A DNA stretch of 64,000 bases, from positions 1 to 64,000 of the forward strand of contig QVRM01005973.1 in NCBI GenBank assembly GCA_003439945.1. The letters run 5' to 3'. Below, piece by piece: positions 44,487-58,222 of this stretch. The stretch comes from Dermanyssus gallinae. Lineage: Eukaryota > Arthropoda > Arachnida > Mesostigmata > Dermanyssidae. The translations under genes were made by a program, and so were the position numbers. The notes beneath the pieces were generated by a model that saw only the letters and a list, made by a program, of their open reading frames with translations, made no database searches and was not told the DNA's origin. Every line of letters begins with the position of its first letter. Position 1 is the first letter of the stretch.

Positions 44487-46389
44487 CATGACGAACTACG
44501 CCTGTGCAGTAACAACAATGGAACGTCGACGTATGTCAGCACTAGTGAAGTTTTTGTGTCTCGCCTCTCGTAGACGATACGTTTGACGCGCGTATGACGC
44601 GCTGCTCCAATTAAGCACTGAGGGATCCCTTCCCCAAAAACACACCGATAAGGGTACGCTCAACGCCGAGGATAGATGTGCAGTTTATCATAGAGGAGGC
44701 AGAGAAACAAATTAATCTTGTTTCAATTAAAGAAAAACCAGCATCTGCGACGATTAGTCAGGGTGCATCTGCAAGGAACCGTCGTCAACCTTGCTCGTGA
44801 GATCCAAACACATCCTACGTGCTGGTTCCAGCCTCTCATCAGCTAAGCTAATCATTGACACCTCTCGCAAACGACAAACATGAAGCGGTAAGGATTCAGC
44901 AGGTTTATTAGAGACTATCTTTAAATAATCTGCCAATTAATTTGTTTAAATCTTCTTCGCAGTCACTACATTGCTTAAGGTCTGAACTATGTCGGCTTCG
45001 AGATTATGTTGCCAAAAAACTTTGCTGCTTGGACTAGACATTAGGCTAAAACCTCATGTTTTGTCGCCCGGGGCTCACTCAATTAGTTTGTTAGAGTATT
45101 AACCATTGACGAGGCTTGATGCTTCTTTCAAGCCAGTTAAAAGTTAGAAACTTAATGGCACAAGTCTTCCAAACAGCTAGAACCCTGATAACACAGCGCT
45201 ATCGCTTTAACTGAATATGGATTAAAAAAACAGGGACAGTTCTATATGTGCTTGACAATGACGTAAAAAGCCATAACATGTAAGTCTTTGGATAGTTTAC
45301 TTAGTGTTAATTTGTTTTTCACTGACCAGATATACTTCCATCCACTTCGTGAAAGAAACACCATAGTCGGTGTTTGTTTGTTGCATTTTAATGAGAAGGC
45401 TCTGGGGGCCATTTGTCTGCTCTTGCATCCTTTTTCCCTCCGTGAGCCGGTTTGCAGCCGCTTTTATTCTTGACAAAGTTCTAACCACGGCACTTGACGG
45501 TATAATTTGGTTTTAGCAAAAACTACGACACTGGAAAACGGCGTCAAAATTGCCCGAAGCGGGCTGTCTACGAGAGTAATTTTTTTATATCTACCTTCCA
45601 TGCATCTCCGCCTCCTGTGTAATGCCTTTGACTAAGCCAATCGAAGTCAAAACGCAAAACCCTGGTCATAAGCTTTGTGCGGTCAAAGTGCTTCGATCGT
45701 GTGTTTACAAGCTCCACATTGGGCTGGCTACAATACGTTCTAGTGTCGCAATGTCGAACGATACGGACGATTCCGTTACGGACGGTATCTTACAAAATAT
45801 ACTCGAGAGTGGATAGTCGACAATAAGATTCCATGAGATATAGACAATATACCTTAACATAGTGTCTCGAGTTTCAATTCTATTCCCTCCCTGTTATAGC
45901 TGTTCACATCTGAACATCTTGGACCGTTATGTATGTGTATTATCCTGTATGTGATACTGGGCAGCTTTGTAACGAGGTAATGTCGAAGTAGTTTTGCCTT
46001 AACGCTTAGTTAACTTTACGTTGCTAACTAGCTTCCAGGAGCGTACCGCTGTGTGCTTTTGCATCGTACGCTTAAAACACTTCACATTGTCTTCGAACTG
46101 TAAGGTTGCAATGCACCGTAACAGGCTTTCACCTTATATCCGGACTTGGTAGCAAATATGATGGGTTACCCGGATACGGGCATTTGCACCGAACGTGTCC
46201 AAGCGTGTCTATCACACGTGAAAGTAAACAATCACTGAGGAACAAGATTGAACTAAATAAGTATTGGCATTAGTTTCACCTCGTGGCGTTAGCTAAACGC
46301 CTAACGAGGTATCGTGCGTTCGGGCTAACGAGCACCCGCCTGTGAAGAGTAGAAGTAGGGTAGGTGAGGACGTGGTAATCAGATACGAA
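44487..46389. other. Intergenic, nothing recognised
   Basis: No exon, RNA or repeat family member was identified in this stretch. Confidence 0.4.
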
Positions 46390-47528
46390 TAATATATCTA
46401 GCATCACTGACCAGGAAGCACAGCGCCTTTCTTCCAGCACGGTATATCAGTGACAACAACAACAAAATCAACAACGACAACAACAATGACGACGACGGCG
46501 ACGAGAAGTGCAACAGCAGAAACGGTAGCAACAGCACAATCAACAATTATGCTACTATCAACGAATATTCTATCACGCAGTAACTTAATACACCAGGCAT
46601 ATGTGACAATAGCACAACAACAACAACGCGTGTGAACATACTAACTTCCTGATAGTTAATCAAGGCTTGGAGCCCATCACAGTCTTTGTGCAATTGCCGG
46701 AAACCAGGAGCTCAACTATGGTCACATGTTAAATGTACGTGTCGAACGGAACAACGGACGGTGGGATGGTACATTCGTCTGCGCGCCTCGCGATCGGCGA
46801 AGACACTAGATAGGTGTGCGGGTTCGAACCCCACCGTTGTACATTTGTATTTATGGGGGGTCTGTCTATGAAGCAATGCGAAAAGCAGAAAAAAAGCCAT
46901 GGACATCTCTTTCTTGGCTGAGAGTCAGCCCAGAAAGTATTTAAATGTACGCGTCGTATAGGAACAACAGCGGTGACGACAGGCGGAAACTGCTACAACG
47001 ACCTGTACTCGTACCTGTTTGAGCCGAGCGTTGATCTCATCTCGAACGTGCATCGTGCGTTCAGCCGTTGTCTCAGAGGGGTTTTGGCACGTCGACATAA
47101 ACCACGGCGTATTAACGTACGTATTTGTCACCATCGTCGAGTGTGGTGGGGCTAGTTAGCGCGCACAATATTTTCTTACTCCTCTCGCTCTCTCTCGCTT
47201 GCTCTGTCTCCCCCTGCCTCTCTGCCCATGTTTGTATCCATCTCTTTGCCCCACACGCTTCTTGCCCTTTCTCCTGTTTCCTTCTCACGCTTTATGTATC
47301 TTATTGCCTTGTTTTCACTTATTTTTGTATCTCGTTGTCTCACTTCTCTCTGGTTACCTTTTCCGCTCTGCGGTTTATCTCGGTATCTCGGTTGTATTAC
47401 TAGTATGCAGTGTGCCCCTCATCATTCTCTTTGGGCAATCGTGCGGACCATTGGAGCGCCTCCTTATGATGGGCGTATGATGGAGGGAGACAAGAGACAA
47501 CCAGACAGGGCAACAATAGCGCAAACGC
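46390..47528. repeat. Tandem segmental duplication, unit 1
   Basis: Starts ATATATCTAGCATCACTGACC and continues through CAA-rich DNA, a SINE and a CT-rich tract to GGGCAACAATAGCGCAAACG. The same order of blocks follows directly in 47529-49205. Unit 1 lacks about 740 bp present in unit 2. Confidence 0.8.
46757..46936 (+). mobile_element. SINE S1, copy b
   Basis: Head with degraded A box, B box GGGTTCGAACCCC at 46819-46831, body, and tail TTGGCTGAGAGTCAGCCCAGAAA. Lies in duplication unit 1. Confidence 0.8.
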
Positions 47529-49205
47529 AATATATCTAGCATCACTGACCAGGAAGCGTAGCGTCTTTTTTCCAGCGCGGTATATTAGTAACAACAGCAA
47601 CAACAACAACAACAACAAAAATAACGACAACGACGACGACGACGGCGACAAAAAGTGCAAAAGCAGAAACGGTAGCAACAGCACAATCAACAATTATGCT
47701 ACTATCAACGAATATTCAATCACGCAGTAACTTAATACACCAGGCATATGTGACAATAGCACAACAACAACATGTGTGATCATACTAAATCCCTGATTGT
47801 TAGTCGAGGCTTGGAGCCCATCACAGTCGTCTATGAAGCAATGCGAGAAGCAGTCCCATGGACGTCAAATCTCGACTGAGACTCAGCCCAGAAGGTATCG
47901 AAATGGACGCGTCGTACAGGAACAACAGCGGTGACGACAGGCAAAAACTGCTACTACAACCTGTGCTCGTACCTGTTTGCGCCGAGCGTCGATCTGATCT
48001 CGAACGTGCATCGTGTGTTCAGCCGTGCTACAGCTGCATTGCTGTGCCCACTGAACGGTCAGGCGTGGGGTGCAAACGCCAATCCCTGCGGCGGTGGCGG
48101 CGGCAGCAGCAGACCGAACCCCGAACCCCAACTTGGCGAACGCGCCCGAAATCATCGCCACGCGTACACCGAAATACATCAACCGTGAGAGACACACACT
48201 TGAGAGACGTCAGCAGCAAGCACCGCAGCACCGAGACGCACCCGTTTAACGCTGACCGGGCCACCGAACCTCGATTACCGAGAGATCGTAGGGTAGTATA
48301 ACGGTAGGGCAGATGAAGACTTCCAGCTTAAGCTACACACTTCAGTACTGGCACCACGAAGCACTGCCAGTAACCTCAGCCGCCACCATCAGCAACGTCA
48401 CGGCCACATCGCAAACACCGAAAACCACTGCGACTCGTACGACGACGGGGCCGAGCAGGGGGTTCGGACTCTCCGGGAAAAACCACAACAACAGCTGACC
48501 GCTCGAGTTGCTTGCTGGTTGCGATTGCCAGCACAATTGACAAACGACAACAGTCAGATGGCGACTGTCATCTATGCCGACGACAACAACAGCAACAATG
48601 ACAGCAACAACAACAACAACAATGATGACGACGACGACGCTATATCGATGATGACGTACGTCAACGATAATGACGATGTCAACAGCAACAAAAACAATTC
48701 GCACAAACAAAATTAAGAAAACCGCGTAATGGCTGGGCGGAGAGCAAGGGAGAGACAGAGAAAGCCGGAATGATTAGAGGGGTGTTGGCACGTCGACACA
48801 AACCACGGCGTATTAACGTACTTATTTGTCACTACCGTCGAGTGCGGTGGGGGGCTGGTTAGCGCGCACGATCTTTTCTTACTCCTCTCTCTCTCTTTCT
48901 CTGTCTACCCATATATGTATCCATCTCTTTGCCCCACTCGCTTCTTGCCCTTCTCCTGTTTCCTTCTCATGCTTTATGTATCTTATTGCTTTGTTTTCAC
49001 TTCTTTATGTATCTCGTTGTCTCACTTCTCTCTGGTTACCTTTTTCGCTCTGCGGTTTATCTCGGTATCTCGGTGGTATTACTACTATGCAGTGTGCCTC
49101 TCATCATTCTCTTTGGGCAACAGTGCGAACCGGACCGCCTCCTTATGGGGGTATGAAGAAGGGAGACATGACAACCAGGCAGGGCAACAATAGCGCAAAC
49201 AATGA
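47529..49205. repeat. Tandem segmental duplication, unit 2
   Basis: Matches unit 1 in order: 47529-47830, 47850-48037 and 48777-49205. Unit 2 carries 48038-48776 (GC-rich, with CAA/GAC repeats at 48585-48690), which unit 1 lacks. It has lost most of the SINE present in unit 1. Confidence 0.8.
47826..47893 (+). mobile_element. SINE S1, copy c (tail only)
   Basis: Only the 3' body and tail remain (TCTATGAAGCAATGCGAGAAG ... GACTCAGCCCAGAAGG). The head was deleted after or during the duplication. Confidence 0.7.
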
Positions 49206-49503
49206 GACGAAAGCCAAATAAAGGAGAATTCTCGCTGACAAAAACGTGGCGTGGAAACGAAACGTAGGAGGAACAGTGGAGAAGCGTGTTGGAGCGATTG
49301 AGCTAGCTATCTGACGTAGCCAGCGAAAGCCAATTTTACACGCGTACAGTACGGGTGAAAGTAGCGCTTGCGTGTCTTCTCCATTCAACTCTACCTCTCT
49401 AATTTTCTCTCTCTCAATATATATATATATATACATACATACATATTTTTTTTATTTCAATATATATATATATACATACATACATACATATTTTTTTATT
49501 TCA

Positions 49504-49561
<58 letters not shown>

Positions 49562-49878
49562 TATATATAAGTGCGGCCACAATTCGTTTGCTATATAAAT
49601 AATTGTTGTCCAGATGCAATAAGCCATTCCTTTCCATCATCAGCATTCAAGATACTTCCACCTATAGAGTAGATGGGAAACTAATAAAAACATATATATA
49701 TATATATATATTTTTTTTTTTTTAAATGTAAAAACGAATTGTTCGTTATCTTTTAATAAGCGACAAGCTTAGCTGCCCACCGGCAGAGAAACAATGGCCG
49801 TGTACAATTCAAACTGATATTAGAGGCGGCATACATGTATGGCCGCGTATCTATCTCTCTTTTAGTTGCCGTCATGCG
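49206..49878. other. Microsatellite-rich spacer
   Basis: TA and TACA runs at 49416-49436, 49462-49490 and 49511-49559, and TA then T-tract at 49691-49724. No gene. Confidence 0.6.
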
Positions 49879-50715
49879 GTGTGGCAGCAGTTCTTCCTTT
49901 CTCCACGGCGTGGAGTGGCTGACAGAGGTGTGCAGTGCGCAGCACTACGAGGGATGATGATAATGACGATAATGATAATGATGACTGAGACGCTGAAATA
50001 TATCACAAACGGCGGCTGTGATATCGTAGAAATCACGCTGCTGCCGAGATTGGTCATTCGAGAGTCGCCAGATTGCGTTCGCCGCAATCCCACGAATGCC
50101 ACGAGCGACAAGCGTAGCGGCAACAACAACAACTACAACAACAACAACAACAACAACAACAACATTAGCAACAATAACAACAACGACAAAAACAAAAACA
50201 ACAGTGGCATACATTCGCGTTACTACACAACACGGACGGACGCCCGTTGCTATCTCCTGGCTATCTGCATGGCGAGGACTGCCCAGCCACCTTCCGCACG
50301 CAGTCTAAAAAATCTTTGTTATTAAACTCCTATTATAGTATCACATGTATGTGTGTAGCCGTGTTTGTGTGTGTGTGTGTGTGTGTATGTTTGAATGTAT
50401 GAATGTGTATATGTTTATGTATGTGCACGTTAGTATGTACATGTATGCGCTATACGTCTGCTGCTAGAATGTTCGTCATGCGTCATTCATTACTCCGTCG
50501 TTAAGACACGTGTTTCGTGTGCAGCAACGCACTATGACGCTGTATGCAGCGGCCCGAGATGCGAATGCTGCTGCTATTTGTAAGCTACTATGAGCAGATA
50601 CCTATCGTACAGTAGTTGCTGTGGTGTCTACGGCGTCATCGCGGAGTCGAACCCGTAACCCGTAACACGCCATCGTGTCAAGCTATCGGCAGACCAGCCC
50701 CAGGCAAACAGGGCC
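49879..50715. other. CAA and GT repeats, no gene
   Basis: (GAT)n-like at 49955-49985, (CAA)n at 50119-50175, (GT)n at 50366-50386. A minus-strand B-box-like GGGTTCGACTCC at 50643-50656 lacks a convincing A box. Confidence 0.5.
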
Positions 50716-50949
50716 ATGGAAACGTTTAATCACACCTTGAGGAGATTCATGCACTTTCATCAATATAGAATCGATAGCAAAAATTACAATGCTGCTCATA
50801 CAGGGCAGAACGGCATTTTCAAGGAGCGAGCAAAGATCTACCTTTGGCTGTACTCGAGACCAAATACAAGACTGCATAAGACATCAGTCGACACAGTTTA
50901 TGACAGAGACGTTCGAGTATTGTATTTCCTCACTTTCACCTCACACCCA

Positions 50950-52005
50950 CCAAGGAGTTCCGGATGCCCTCGAGAGGTGGCTGGTCAAGCTCGAAAATAC
51001 AATGTCGCGCATCCACTTAGTAGGTTGTCGCCGAGGCCCTTTTCTTCTAAGATCATCATTCTCGGCCCTTCGTCTCAACCACTTATTTCGAGGTGCAAAC
51101 TGCTCGCGAGCTTCGAGAATCCTTAAACGACTCAACGACCGACAGACTTAGAAGCTCGATTGAAGACAAGCCACCGCTCGGCAGCTGCCCTGTGCGGCCA
51201 CGGGCCCCCCGAGGCTGGACACAAGAGAGAATAGTCAGCAACTCTATATGAACAAAGAGTCGAAAGCCTCATTGCGGATAGCGCCACGGACGCCGATAAA
51301 GCCAGGCTGCGCGCCGTTTCCTCCAACAGGGCGGGCGCATGGCTCTACGCCATACACTGTGCTCGGATCGGGAGCCTGTTAGAGGATCGCTGTCGGACTT
51401 CGTTTGGGGACAGACCTTGTGTACACACATGCCTGCGTCTACGGAGACGTCGTCCAGCCAGATGGATGCCACGGGCTGACCTGTATTATCAGCGTAGGTA
51501 GGCGAGCAAGACACCAAGCCTTGAACGAAACCTTCAGCAGCGCTCAACGATCCAGTGATCTACCGTGCGTCCTGGAACCCGTCGGACTAGACAGGAAGGG
51601 CGAAAAGAGACCTGACGGCCTGACCTTAACTCCGTTCGAGCGCAGATGCATGCTAGTTTGGGACGGACAGTTACTGACCCATTAGCCTCTTCAATGGTCA
51701 GTGCTGGCGCGGCTCGGGCTGGTCATGCTTCGACTCTTGCCGAGGCAGGCAAGGTTAGAAAGTACCAGAACATCAAGTACCCGTACGGGTTTTACCCACT
51801 TGCCTTCGACACCTTTGGCGGGCCGGGTTCGTTCACTTGCAGTATCCTACAGAAGGTCGGGACGCGGCTGATTTTAGCCAGCGGAGATAAGCGATCGGGT
51901 GATTTCCTCAGTCAGCGTCTGTCGCTGGGTGTGCAACGGGGCATTACGGCCTTGGTTCGAGTAACCCTCCAGAAATGGCTGGTCCCTACGCTGGACCCTC
52001 CGTAA
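50950..52005 (+). pseudogene. RLE-type LINE C-terminal half, frameshifted
   Basis: Read in shifting frames: ALERWLVKLENTMSRIHLVG then FLLRSSFSALRLNHLFRGAN; ARLRAVSSNRAGAWLYAIHC; CHGLTC then RRARHQALNE; LEPVGLDRKGEKRPDGLTLT then MLVWDGQLLTH (KRPD and WD of the endonuclease-like core); KYQNIKYPYGFYPLAFDTFG; and SGDFLSQRLSLGVQRGITAL near the end, with stop at 52003-52005. This is the longest copy of the family in the window. At least two frameshifts and a deletion before 51240. RT is absent. Confidence 0.75.
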
Positions 52006-52071
52006 TGGTGCACACGTTCGCAGGGACCCAAATGTCATGTTCCGAACGTGAATGATTGATCACATTGAATA

Positions 52072-52073
52072 AT

Positions 52074-52156
<83 letters not shown>

Positions 52157-52209
52157 ATATATATATATATATATATATAAATACATATATATATATATAT
52201 ATATATATT
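52072..52209. repeat. (TA)n microsatellite, about 138 bp, interrupted
   Basis: TA repeats with AATATA phase shifts; begins about 65 bp after the LINE stop codon. Confidence 0.95.
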
Positions 52210-52360
52210 TCCTCACTTTTGTTCTACAGCAGTAAGTTTGGAGCACACATCACTTTCATCCTTAACTTACATATGCTATATCAACATTTAATATCTGTAA
52301 AGCTTCAGACACAGTAACAATGTTACACTTGCAGCAAATACGGCACTAGAAGTATGAAGT

Positions 52361-52505
52361 CGAGCCCGGTGGCGTGGTGCATTCGTCTGCGCCTCGCAAC
52401 CGGAGGAGACACATAGGTGCGCGGGTTCGAGCCACACCGTTACACATTTGTATTTAAGGGGGGCCGTCTATGAAGCAATGCGAAAAGCAGTCCCATGAAC
52501 GTTAT
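52361..52505 (+). mobile_element. SINE S1, copy d
   Basis: Starts GAGCCCGGTGGCGTGGTGCATT, B box GGGTTCGAGCC at 52422-52432, body to GAAAAGCAGTCCCATGAACG, then (ATA)n. The usual last about 25 bp tail is missing; insertion may have been primed at the ATA tract. Confidence 0.85.
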
Positions 52506-53250
52506 AATAATAATAAACGGAGCAAATTGGTTAATCATTATCGGTACGCCGACCAGATGATAATAATAAGCGTGAGCAATCAGTTCTTGGTCATTTCCAG
52601 CGGGTGCACATTTACACTGAGACCTACACAGCGCGAATGCACAGAAGCACAATAAAACCGTGATTAGGCGTTTAGCACGAACAATCGGACTTTAGCAAAA
52701 ATAATCGGAAACCCAGTTTGAGCATTCACACAGTTCAGCTCGCTCGCCTCGGTACCCCGATAGGGAAAACACTAGCCGTGCCACGCAGCAACGAATCTGT
52801 CTGCGCTGAACTTTTTGTGTGAACGAGTGCGACATATAATCTCTATGTTTACTACTTCGCCGACGACGACGATGACGACGACGACAACTACTTCTACCAT
52901 ATGCGGTAGAAATATGGATTTTGTAAATAACATCTGTACAAACGGTCGCTTTTGTGCATGGATAATGTTTATGTTGCCAATGTCTAACCATGCTAGCGAT
53001 CTGATATCAGACTACTATGCTATCATTGGCGATTCAAAGCGATACGGATGGTTCAACAAGAGAGCGACCACTTTTATTCTCGGCCGGCGACGGAGATTTA
53101 TTGCGAGATTGCGTGATAGCATCTCACCAAGCCTACAACAGACCGTCGGTCATATCCAGCCGACAATGTCGTCGGCAAATTGGCAAACGTTGTTTCTCTC
53201 TGGTGTATCTATAGACGGATGAAATTACTTCACAACTATATAAATATGTT

Positions 53251-53322
<72 letters not shown>

Positions 53323-53609
53323 CGCAAATTATTGCAAATTAAGTCTAACTTAACCACTACGTTGGTATCTTGCTAGAAAACATCCCACGGATTCCGACAA
53401 CCTGTTTTATGTAATCTGCGTTTACTACGTATGCCACCACTGCCACAGTAGCGCTATATAGAACGTTTTGATTAGCCAATACTGAGAAAATGCTTGTTCT
53501 AGTTATGTATTTAACTCCCTTCGGTCGAAGCACTGGCTACACGCATATATGCGCATGTGTGTGTGACTTTTTCATATCAAGTACTTACTATTTAAGCCGA
53601 TCAACGCCC
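52506..53609. other. Intergenic with (TA)n, no gene
   Basis: (GAC)n-like run at 52860-52890 and an A-tract with (TA)n at 53251-53317. Open frame 52815-53222 has no recognised features. Confidence 0.4.
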
Positions 53610-54345
53610 TTATTTATCATTTTGGTACCAAGTCGATGTTGGTACTAATTGTGATCTGACTGCCACAAGCCGTTCTGCCCCGCGCAAATGAAGACGTTAT
53701 TGGGTGGTGCAACTTCTGTGACTACCTTTTATCTTTTTAGAGAGGCTGGTTTTAACTCTATAGTTTTTCTCCGTCCCCCACGGGCTTGGAATCGCCATGA
53801 GGCACATCTACAATGCCCCGATGACCGGACATTTTAAGATGTCTAGGGGATCCCCAAGAGTCCTTGTGGCAACATGGCCGCTAATTCTCAGCGATATGGT
53901 CCTCACCTCTGTTAACACGGGACCCAATAGGAGTCCGATATTAGGGGGCGGAGGAAAACAGCGCACGGTAACAGTATCACTGCACCGCATTACCATTGAT
54001 ATGGTGGCACTTAAAACAGTAACGTGGACATAACTGCGGTTGTTATATGGCGTTTGAGCGTAATAGTCAATTTTCAAGTTATCGAACGGGAGCGTTCCAA
54101 GATTGGATATCCCAGGCACCCAATGTTTGTAAACTGTTTTTAATGTAACAGTTTGTTTTCCACCAAGAATATCCTTTAAACGAAGCAAAACTCTGAACAC
54201 ATAGGTGTGAAGTGATATCCATGCCAGTCACATCGATAGAACAAAAATTAGTGATTTCACTTTCGCTCCCAAACAAAACATTTCAGGCCCCTCATTTCAT
54301 CATCAAGGAATATTTTTTGAACAAGTTCTACCATCGCCTAAACGG
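53610..54345. repeat. Dispersed repeat family B, copy
   Basis: Contains 'cattttggtaccaag' core, 'cacgggcttggaatcgccatgaggcacatctacaatg' block (also near 2300), 'ggagtccgatattaggggg' (reverse of 35985-36010) and the arm end 'ttgaacaagttctaccatcgc' shared with 16340 and 36450. Confidence 0.6.
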
Positions 54346-55185
54346 TTTTATGTGTAGCGCCTAGAAAGCGGCAGGTTACATTCTATATATATATATATAT
54401 AAGTGTTTTTGTGTGTAGTCTCCCAGAGAGCAGGAGAGCACGCCGGTTTGCACAACACACATCTGCTTATGATTACTTGAATTCCCAGGCAACGACTCAT
54501 AATCCTTTTGTTCTTCGTACGGGTATATTTTCCCCTATCGTTACGAAGAGAGGCTAAACCACGATACATTGAACCCGATAATCAACAACAAACAAGCTCA
54601 AACTGGAGCCTCTAATTATGTATTAAATGTGAACAATGAAATGAAATTTGTAGATTTGTAGTCAACTGCGTGGTAGGTACAAACTCATCACAAAACGGCG
54701 CACATATAGAACATTTATCAGTCTCTACCGTTACGCTCTGGGTTATAGAATCCGGGGGATGGCCGAACGTGTCTCGCACGAACGAGATAGCTTTGGTTAA
54801 AAATGCAAAATTACTAATAAGAAATCTTCTTTCTTTTGTACGTTTATTTAATAGTTATAATGCATCTTTATGTTATCAGTATACAGTCATTCGCGCCGGT
54901 TTCCCGCCGTTTCTTACATTAATCTGTTCTGTTCTGGAATGAGCTTTGCTGTTCCACTGCTGATGTGTTTTAGTGTTTCCATAGCCACCAGTCCGAAATG
55001 GATACCGTTTTCGAGAACTGCGTGTCCTCGTAAGACCACAAAGTATGGTCACGCCATTACATCTCTAGACGCTGTCCAGTCCGAGGCTCCGAATTCCCAG
55101 TTTGGATGGCAACTTGGTCTTTATAGAGGCTTTTTTAGGAATTCAATTTAACTCTGTGTACCGTGAAATTTTTTTAGAGCTTCGT
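54346..55185. other. Intergenic, nothing recognised
   Basis: Short (TA)n at 54384-54400. Open frames lack recognisable features. Confidence 0.4.
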
Positions 55186-55189
55186 AGAT

Positions 55190-56640
55190 AGCTAAATCGA
55201 TGTAGACCGTAAGTATTGAACTAATTTTCGCATGCTGCGCAAGACACAACTGTAGGAAGCCCGCCGGATATTTTTATATCTCTCTATGACGTATGAGTGT
55301 TTTAAGTTTGCCGTCGTCGAGCCAAATGTCGAGGGTTGTATTCGTTTTTCCTAGGTCTTCCCACAAGCGACGTCGCTGATTTGCTTTCAGGTCCCAGGGG
55401 ACTGTAACTAGCCAGAATGAGGATGACCGCTGTGCTGACTTGTCTATAGGCCATTGTGATCATCCTTAAAGCGGCCTCTCGTTAGGTTTTGTGCAGCATC
55501 TTCTGATTGCTGGTTTATTTGGCGCCAGTGCTAGACCAGTTCTCATCCAGCCTGTGACCTACGCCAGAGCGTCGTTAGTGCTCAGTTCCAGTCGCTGGCA
55601 TGAGCGGTCTAAATTCAAGACGTCGTTGTATATCAGGTGTCATAGAAGTTGTTCTAGAATTGAGCCCTGAGTCATGTCCAGCTCGGAGTCCTCGTTGACT
55701 CTACGCCTCTTGCTCAGGAATGCCGAGATTACGCGACACAGATAGAACGAGACTTTCTTCTTGAGTAAAAGTGTCCAGGAGAGCTACTTCCAGAACGGAG
55801 TGTTGAACGCGTTTTTAATGTCCAGCAGTACAACTCGTAGACCAATGCGGTGATTGGCATAGAGTCTCCGTCTTGATAACAACCCGCTCTATGGCCGAAA
55901 GGACTGATCGACCGTTTCAGACCCCGTATTGTGTCGGGTAGATGAGGCAGATTGGCCTATAGTAGTTAATCTCTCTCGAAATCGTTTTCTTCTAAGCCAG
56001 ATGGACGCAGACGCTGTTCAGTATTTATGTCTCTACGTTACCTACATCCGGGAACCCGTTAAGGAGTACTTTCGTAGCCGATACCGGGATGCCATCAGGG
56101 TCTGGTGCTTTACAGGGTCATCAATCTTTCTCACGCAGGGAGTACCTCCACCGGAGTTATATCTGGGTCTTTGGCCGCTCCCACTTCATGCAGTGTTCTC
56201 GATGGAAATGACACGTATTGGGTGAAAGAGTATGTTAATTACCAGGGATGTTTGTCAGAAGTAAGATTTTCTCCTTTCTGATTCCCGGCACTCCCCGCAT
56301 CAATTTGCAGGGCCGCCCGCAAGGATCCTCCTCTAACTCTTATAAGAACACCCTCCAGCAGTGTTCCTTGCTCTCAGTTATCGCTCTGCGCAGAGAAGCT
56401 CCGCGGCCTTCGTATGGTCCACTACACTACAAGTCCTGGGCGCTCTCGGAATTCTCTCTTGATTCCACAAAAATTGTCAGCTTGGCCCGGATTGTTCAGT
56501 TTTTCTGTGGTTTCCATCTCGGTGGCCTGTCTACCTATGGAGACCAGGCTGACAGCGACTCTGTACTAAGACTGACACTACCCTCGATAATAAGTAAACC
56601 TGCCCTTTTCCATACCTAACCGCTTGACTTGATGCTCAGC
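55190..56640 (-). pseudogene. R1-like LINE RT relic
   Basis: On the minus strand, from high to low coordinates: KAPDPDGIPVSATKVLLNGF (RT motif 0), a YYRPICLIY-like stretch near 55960, RVVLLDIKNAFNTPFWK (palm motif A), LDMTQGSILEQLL for the PQGSVLGPxLW motif, LIYNDVLNLD, VTGWMRTGLALAPNK, and VTVPWDLKANQRRRLWEDLG. The motif order is that of an R1-clade RT. The PQGS motif is mutated and frames shift often, so it is inactive. A different copy from the one at 3061-4260. Confidence 0.7.
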
Positions 56641-58222
56641 ACCTCGCACACAATCTCACTGGTGGATGTATCATATCCCTCAATGTAATCTGAGCAATGT
56701 TTGTCAGTGCACTACGAAGTATATAGTATAAGCGGGCCGATTCTAGGCTCTATCCCCACAGAAACGTTGTCACCCGTAGATGTATTTCCTTGAGATAAGG
56801 TGTTACACCTTCTATAAAAGGCTTTTTGATCGCTTAGTATTATGAAGGATAATTTGCCTGCCTAATGGGGCCCCTAGTGGATCCATATCGCCATTGTCTA
56901 ATGATGATAAAATGTTCTAATGAAGATAGAGTATCCAGAATCGTTCTTATTTCATGTATTCTCCCTTCTTTAAATCTGCCAAAAACAGTGGCTATGCATT
57001 TCTCTGTGTTGAGAGATTGTAGTAATTAACTCATTGTTGTTGGAATGCTTCAAATTGGCGTCTCTCAGATACTACAATATCTGACTGATACTCCGAGTAT
57101 TTCATCATCTAGCTAACAAGCGTAGAACGAGCCTCGCATTTGAGAAACCATTTGGTCCGATTTTTTTAAAGAAGGGAAGTGCTTATACGCTTACTTTTTT
57201 AAAGCAAAGTATTGTTCGTATAATCGAACAACTGCTTATTATAGTAAACGCTCTTCCAGATTTAAATTTGTCAGTAGTCTGTATTTACGTAAAGTGACAT
57301 CACACCAATTCTGACTTGCTGGTGACTTGTTTATTGTAATGGGTAACTACATAGTTTTATTAAAGTTACCGCCTATCTTGAGGCTTCTATTGAACACGAT
57401 GGAAGTTCGTTTTCATTCATGGCCAATACATTGGCGTCGCCTCTAAACCGTTTGAATGGTAGGAACCGCGCTAAGGCATGATCTAAGATTACCATGGAGC
57501 ACGAGGTCTCCGCGGCACAAAATGTATTCTTTTTGCACACTATAAGCCATGTAACTAATTTTATTTTCTATAGATAAACCTTTATATAGAAAAAAAGAAA
57601 AACGTTTGCCGTAAAACTGCATTTCGGCCAACAAATAAAAAATTTAACTTAAGAAAAACTTTATCTTTTGGTGTGCTTTTTAGTTGAGATCAATTGAGAG
57701 GTCCAGTTTATTATAAACATTTTTATGAAATTGGACTAACTCGGACCACAGCTCCAGTCCTTAGCAGAATCGGCGCATCGATTCAATTTGTTGTTGACGA
57801 TTACTCGATGCCAAAACTTAGTGACACCTGATGGAGACATTAACCAGATAGAATTGTCCCTTAGAAAGAAAGAATTAAGCAACGCCTTCATAAGGATGAC
57901 AACATTTCAGAACATCAACGTGGTGATTGCTGCATGCTTGATAAGAGAAGAAAAGTGACTCATATAAAATATCTCGGGTATAAATACATTCCCAACAAAA
58001 CTAATAATTCTTCGGAACGACAATCCAGAGCACACAATCTGGTTCGCGACATGTTTTTCACGATTTATATATAAAAATGAAAAATAATATTTTTTTTATA
58101 GCGGACGGTAAAATGCAGGCCACTACTGCTGTAGGTACCGACAGCCTGTCTACTCAAAGGCGGTGTAGAACTAATAACATGGGCTGGCTGCTCGTCTTGG
58201 TTTTGCCGAGACCCAAAATACT
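56641..58222. other. AT-rich intergenic, nothing recognised
   Basis: No exon, RNA or repeat member identified. Confidence 0.4.

Noticed and set aside
47125..47540. Overlapping Leu/Ser/Phe-rich open frames that look like membrane proteins
   Set aside because: They come from a CT-rich tract in all three frames, and the duplicate at 48826-49221 does not keep any one frame preferentially.
50625..50715. Minus-strand GGGTTCGACTCC resembling a tRNA or SINE B box
   Set aside because: A-box region unconvincing and no second copy of the flanking body; left unannotated.
52361..52445. SINE heads considered as tRNA genes
   Set aside because: A and B boxes are present but acceptor and anticodon stems do not close, and the same head recurs with a fixed non-tRNA body.
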